This document shows positions 60,930 through 64,000 of a stretch of 64,000 nucleotides of DNA, in pieces. Numbering within the stretch: position 1 is the stretch's first letter; each line of letters begins with the position of its first letter. The stretch is from Sporosarcina luteola (lineage in GTDB: Bacteria > Bacillota > Bacilli > Bacillales_A > Planococcaceae). The stretch covers positions 310,001 through 374,000 of the forward strand of contig JACHLS010000002.1 in the NCBI GenBank assembly GCA_014204635.1, written 5' to 3'. A model generated the notes under the pieces. That model had not been told where the DNA came from. It saw only the letters and a list, made by a program, of their open reading frames with translations, and searched no databases. The translations under genes were made by a program, and so were the position numbers.

Positions 60930-60975
60930 CGAAAAGATAAAAAATTTTGATTAATTCTAAAAATGAATCTTTTCG
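60930..60975 (-). promoter_or_regulatory. AT-rich inverted repeat in the comK upstream region
   Basis: CGAAAAGAT (60930-60938) and ATCTTTTCG (60967-60975) are perfect inverted copies around an AT-rich centre with A- and T-tracts, 75-120 bases before the comK start. This resembles the paired AT-boxes bound by ComK, but the spacing of the boxes is not the textbook one. Confidence 0.4.
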
Positions 60976-61127
60976 TCTATTCGTACTTAGCAAAGGTTGT
61001 TTGCTTACTAGTCGGTTGTATCTAAATAATTCCATTAAAAGGGTATTATTTTCCAGGTGAGCATACTCAGTTAGACAGAGAAACGGGGAATGCCGAGGTT
61101 GTTCATACAAAAAAGAATAGCGAATTG

Positions 61128-61322
61128 CTATCCTAAGTTTTCTGGCGTATCTACATAAAAGGATAATATGTAACCGCAGTTTCGACAGTACTCCGTTGAA
61201 ATAGTGGAAGGTGTCTTCTGAAAGTTTTTATCCGGATACATATAAACTTGTCCTACTGTGGCTCCCATTACTCCTTTCTGAATGTCTTGGCTATTGCATT
61301 TGGGACATGCATGCTGGTTCAT
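61128..61322 (-). CDS. Small zinc-ribbon protein, 64 aa
   Basis: A 64-residue protein with two Cys-x2-Cys knuckles, HACPKCNSQDI near the N-terminus and YCRNCGYIL near residue 47: a zinc ribbon. AAGGAGGCG lies 7 bases before ATG 61322. Such small proteins are often annotated as nucleic-acid-binding in bacilli; no partner is evident. It is a single gene. Confidence 0.85.
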   Translation of the reverse strand: MNQHACPKCNSQDIQKGVMGATVGQVYMYPDKNFQKTPSTISTEYCRNCGYILSFYVDTPENLG

Positions 61323-61369
61323 AGTGAGCGCCTCCTTATGTGTTATGACAGTCTAAAAGAGAGAATAAT

Positions 61370-61396
61370 AAAAGCCTCCCACTTGGAAGGCCTTCA
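61370..61396 (-). terminator. Terminator of the M20 amidohydrolase gene
   Basis: On the minus strand AAGGCCTTCC pairs with GGGAGGCTT (G-T pairs allowed), followed by TTATT. Confidence 0.6.
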
Positions 61397-61400
61397 TGCA

Positions 61401-62567
61401 TTATTGATTTTGATATTCAATAGCCGCTGCTCCAAGTGTTTTTGCGGCAATGAGCATGGAGCGTTCGTCGATGTCAAAACGCGGGTGATGATGTGGGTAT
61501 GGATCGGCTGGCATAGCGCCTGTAAAGAAAAATGTGCCTGGCACTTTTTCGAGATAGTAGGCGAAGTCCTCGCCGCCCATTTGTGGTTTTGTTTCGACTA
61601 CCGCCTGGATAATAGAAATCTGTTCGGCAACGTTTTTTAAGAACTCGGTTTCTGCTGCGTGGTTGACGACGGCCGGATAACCACGAACGTAGTCAAATTT
61701 AATTTCGCAATTATTGGCAATTGCTGTGCCTTCAATGACACGAGCCATTTCCTGTTCCATTAAATCACGGGTATCCGGATTAAATGTGCGTACCGTACCG
61801 CCCAGCTTTGCGGAGTCCGCGATAACATTGAAAGCATTGTCTGCAACAAATGAGCCAACAGATAACACTGCAGAATCGATTGGGTCGACTCGGCGGGAGA
61901 CAAGCTGCTGGAGATTCATGACAAGTTGCGCTCCGATGACGACAGCGTCTTTAGTTTGATGCGGCGAAGCGCCATGTCCGCCAGCACCTTGGACAGTGAT
62001 TTCAAAACGGTCGGCAGCTGCCATAATCGGACCTGCTAAGTATTCGACAGTCCCATACGGAATCAGCGACCAGAGATGCGTTCCAAAAATAACATCGACT
62101 CCATCCAAGCAGCCATCCTTGATCATGGAAATGGCACCGCCCGGAGCATACTCTTCCGCATGTTGGTGAATAAAGACATATTCACCGCTCAAGTTCTCCC
62201 GTAATCCATGGATGGCTTTTGCCAGTTGGAGCAATGTAGCAGTATGTCCATCATGGCCGCAAGCATGCATAACGCCCGGCACAGTTGATTTGTATGGTAC
62301 ATTCTTTTCGTCATCAATCGGCAATGCATCGAAATCGGCACGCAATGCCACTGTTTTTCCGGGGCGTGCTCCTTTAATGCGGGCTACAACTCCGTTGCCG
62401 CCGACTCCGCTCTGTACCTCCACACCAAGGTCAGCATAGAACTCATGGATGTATTGAGCCGTCTTCACTTCTTTGAATGAAAGCTCCGGGTGCATATGCA
62501 AGTGGCGGCGGATGACGACCATATCCTCATACGCTTGATCTAATCTCTCGAACAGTTGCTCCCTCAT
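61401..62567 (-). CDS. M20 family metallo-amidohydrolase
   Basis: A 388-residue M20D peptidase/amidohydrolase. Metal-site motifs: MHACGHDGHTATLL (Cys and His ligands), FIHQHAEEYAPGGA (catalytic Glu and ligand Glu), and GGEDFAYYLEKVPG; the dimerisation domain (about 185-295) lies between. Members remove acyl groups from amino acids or act on hippurate- or N-acetyl-Cys-type compounds; the substrate is not predictable. ATG 62567 is chosen because AGAGGGG lies 8 bases before it; a TTG 6 bases upstream is too close. An extended -10 (TGATATAAT, minus strand, 62606-62614) lies about 40 bases before the start. Confidence 0.93.
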   Translation of the reverse strand: MREQLFERLDQAYEDMVVIRRHLHMHPELSFKEVKTAQYIHEFYADLGVEVQSGVGGNGVVARIKGARPGKTVALRADFDALPIDDEKNVPYKSTVPGVMHACGHDGHTATLLQLAKAIHGLRENLSGEYVFIHQHAEEYAPGGAISMIKDGCLDGVDVIFGTHLWSLIPYGTVEYLAGPIMAAADRFEITVQGAGGHGASPHQTKDAVVIGAQLVMNLQQLVSRRVDPIDSAVLSVGSFVADNAFNVIADSAKLGGTVRTFNPDTRDLMEQEMARVIEGTAIANNCEIKFDYVRGYPAVVNHAAETEFLKNVAEQISIIQAVVETKPQMGGEDFAYYLEKVPGTFFFTGAMPADPYPHHHPRFDIDERSMLIAAKTLGAAAIEYQNQ

Positions 62568-62605
62568 TTTCAAAACCCCTCTCCCGAAACATTTTCATTT
62601 TTCAT

Positions 62606-62614
62606 ATTATATCA
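62606..62614 (-). promoter_or_regulatory. Extended -10 promoter of the amidohydrolase gene, inside an inverted repeat
   Basis: TGATATAAT on the minus strand. It is framed by CCGAAACAT (62584-62592) and ATGTTTCGG (62616-62624), a perfect 9-base inverted repeat. Confidence 0.5.
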
Positions 62615-62652
62615 CATGTTTCGGAACCCGCAATAAGTAGAAAGATAGGGGT

Positions 62653-63168
62653 TTATGCCTCATCTTCCCGTTTTGCTGTGTACGTTGTAATATAGGAAGC
62701 GCTGGTAAAGATGTGCGTCGTATTATCCACAAACTCACGAGCTGCCTGCGGGTCATGCGCCTCTTTGAATGCTTGCGAGTTTTTCCACTGTTCAAAGTCG
62801 GAGGACTCCTTCCACTCTGTCATGACAACGTACGTATCTGAATCGAGTGGACGCAATAACCGGAAGGCCACAAAGCCGGACTGGGATTCAATGACACCTG
62901 ACTGTGTTGAAAAGCGGTGTTCAAATACGGGACGGCCTTCATCCGAAACGGGAATATTATTGCAAACAAAGTAGCCGTCCTCTTGCAGGTCTCCTGCCAA
63001 ACTAATCACTTCATATCGCCGAGGGGTCTGGAATACAGATTTCCCTTCCGTCTCATGCAGGAGAAGGGAGGCGCCGCTGCCATGCATAAGAATCATCTGC
63101 TTGGATGCATGCTTCGCTTTGATTTTTTCCATAAAATCTCTTGTACCTGTTGTCATATAAATAAACAT
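62653..63168 (-). CDS. hmoB: Heme-degrading monooxygenase HmoB
   Basis: A 171-residue protein with an antibiotic-biosynthesis-monooxygenase (ABM) fold in its C-terminal half (about 68-160): FVAFRLLRPLDSDTYVVMTEW, then SSDFEQWKNSQAFKEAH. The N-terminal half is the extra domain seen in HmoB (YhgC) of bacilli, which degrades heme and releases iron. ATG 63168 has GGAGGG 6 bases upstream. It lies divergent from hemE with a Fur-type box between, as fits heme and iron metabolism; B. subtilis has the same hmoB/hemE neighbourhood as I recall it. Confidence 0.88.
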   Translation of the reverse strand: MFIYMTTGTRDFMEKIKAKHASKQMILMHGSGASLLLHETEGKSVFQTPRRYEVISLAGDLQEDGYFVCNNIPVSDEGRPVFEHRFSTQSGVIESQSGFVAFRLLRPLDSDTYVVMTEWKESSDFEQWKNSQAFKEAHDPQAAREFVDNTTHIFTSASYITTYTAKREDEA

Positions 63169-63341
63169 TGACAAACCCTCCTTATCTAAGTGCACTAATC
63201 ATATTTTCCCCGAAACCGTCGAATCAAACAAGCAATGACAAATTGATGGCAACCGGAGCGCACAAATTTATGACAAACGGGTTCATTTGCTATACAATCC
63301 GGCCGCAGTCGTCTATATTGGAAGTCGGATAACGATATACA

Positions 63342-63356
63342 TGATAATCATTATAA
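63342..63356. promoter_or_regulatory. Fur box between hmoB and hemE
   Basis: TGATAATCATTATAA matches the 7-1-7 Fur consensus TGATAAT-N-ATTATCA at all but one position. It lies 20 bases before hemE and about 175 before hmoB. A minus-strand TATAAT (63350-63355) overlaps it. Confidence 0.65.
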
Positions 63357-63375
63357 AGAAAGTGGGAATCGATTG

Positions 63376-64000
63376 ATGACGACATTTAACGATACACTGC
63401 TTCGCGCCGCGAAAGGCGAAACAATTGACCATACACCAGTTTGGTATATGCGCCAGGCTGGACGTTCGCAGCCTGAATACCGGAAAATTAAAGAAAAATA
63501 CTCATTAGAAGAGATTACACACCAACCGGAGCTATGTGCTTATGTTACAAAATTGCCGGTAGACCAATACAATGTCGATGCGGCTATCCTTTATAAGGAT
63601 ATCGTTACGCCGCTGCCGGGCATCGGGGTAGATGTGAAAATCAAAGCGGGTGTTGGTCCGGTCATCTCCAATCCGATCCGGACGGTCCAAGATGTACATA
63701 ATCTCGGGGACTTTTCGCCTGAGGAACACATTCCATTTGTAACGGATACAATTAAATTGCTGACGCAGGAGCAGTTAAATGTGCCACTTATCGGTTTTGC
63801 CGGCGCGCCATTCACATTGGCCAGCTACATGATTGAAGGCGGGCCATCCCGAAGCTATAATTTAACAAAGTCTTTCATGGTATCAGAACCGGAAACTTGG
63901 TTCGCACTTATGGACAAACTAGCAGAAACGACGATTTCTTACATTGGAGCACAAGTGAACGCTGGTGCAAAGGCGATTCAAATTTTTGATTCCTGGGTAG
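63376..64000 (+). CDS. hemE: Uroporphyrinogen decarboxylase HemE (3' truncated by the window)
   Basis: The first 208 codons of HemE, open to the last base of the window. Signature 1 [16 protein letters not shown] (substrate-binding Arg residues) and signature 2 [16 protein letters not shown] are present, as is the [14 protein letters not shown] region. The enzyme converts uroporphyrinogen III to coproporphyrinogen III in heme synthesis. ATG 63376 has only a modest ribosome site (AAGTGGGAATCG). hemH and hemY probably follow outside the window (B. subtilis-like order, inference). Confidence 0.96.
   Translation, partial: MTTFNDTLLRAAKGETIDHTPVWYMRQAGRSQPEYRKIKEKYSLEEITHQPELCAYVTKLPVDQYNVDAAILYKDIVTPLPGIGVDVKIKAGVGPVISNPIRTVQDVHNLGDFSPEEHIPFVTDTIKLLTQEQLNVPLIGFAGAPFTLASYMIEGGPSRSYNLTKSFMVSEPETWFALMDKLAETTISYIGAQVNAGAKAIQIFDSWV

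Noticed and set aside
60925-61110. Minus-strand open frame upstream of comK
   Set aside because: No ribosome site, no plausible product, and it covers the AT-rich comK control region.
1-64000. CRISPR arrays, insertion sequences, prophage or toxin-antitoxin pairs
   Set aside because: No direct-repeat arrays, transposase, integrase or phage genes were seen in any frame I could identify.

Overview
The window looks like a chromosome segment of a Gram-positive, S-layer-bearing member of the Bacillales, most likely Planococcaceae (Sporosarcina-like). The evidence is AGGAGG-type ribosome sites, many TTG/GTG starts, the B. subtilis-like blocks tagO / LCP / yvyE / degS-degU and hmoB-hemE, comK, and seven proteins with S-layer-homology (SLH) domains accompanied by csaB and secA2-slaP. 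The genus is inferred from the gene set, not from a marker gene. I see no rRNA, tRNA, CRISPR array, insertion sequence or prophage.

Layout. 1-1.6 kb: end of leuC, then leuD (leucine synthesis). 1.9-13.5 kb: a surface block with a small lipoprotein, an orphan 312-aa protein, an SLH lipoprotein, an SLH glucosaminidase, an O-antigen-ligase-like membrane protein, an SLH phosphodiester glycosidase, and csaB, which pyruvylates the wall polymer that SLH domains bind. 13.5-17.3 kb: an AT-rich lipoprotein gene, a TetR/SMR/YvaD efflux operon with a clear operator, and a PLP aminotransferase. 17.3-29.0 kb: a lipid-anchored glycerophosphodiesterase facing an ugpCAEB import operon, two SLH 5'-nucleotidases and a CapA-like lipoprotein; together these look like extracellular organophosphate salvage. 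29.2-34.8 kb: SLH amidase, SLH NlpC/P60 peptidase, a glycosyltransferase and a MurJ-family flippase. 35.0-38.0 kb: a TRAP transporter whose TAXI-type binding protein has its two halves in swapped order. 38.3-43.5 kb: a short-chain dehydrogenase, an ECF transporter, a LysM-NlpC/P60 protein and an SCP2-like protein. 43.7-49.8 kb: a GAF-GGDEF-EAL protein, a ba3-type oxidase including a 47-aa subunit, nagB and another NlpC/P60 peptidase. 50.2-59.1 kb: slaP-secA2 (accessory secretion of S-layer proteins), tagO, an LCP ligase, yvyE and degSU. 59.2-64.0 kb: a lipoprotein, a YhjD-like protein, comK, a zinc-ribbon protein, an M20 amidohydrolase, hmoB and the start of hemE.

The genes fit one picture: SLH enzymes are exported, some probably through SecA2/SlaP, and bind a TagO-initiated, CsaB-pyruvylated wall polymer. 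There they remodel peptidoglycan or release phosphate and nucleosides, which ATP-driven and ion-driven importers take up. Sequence-level regulatory signals include WalR-like boxes before two NlpC/P60 paralogues, a TetR operator palindrome, a Fur box between hmoB and hemE, a cre-like site before the TRAP operon and a perfect 22-bp palindrome before the ECF operon. The most unusual item is the circularly permuted TAXI binding protein at about 35 kb. No S-layer structural gene lies in the window.
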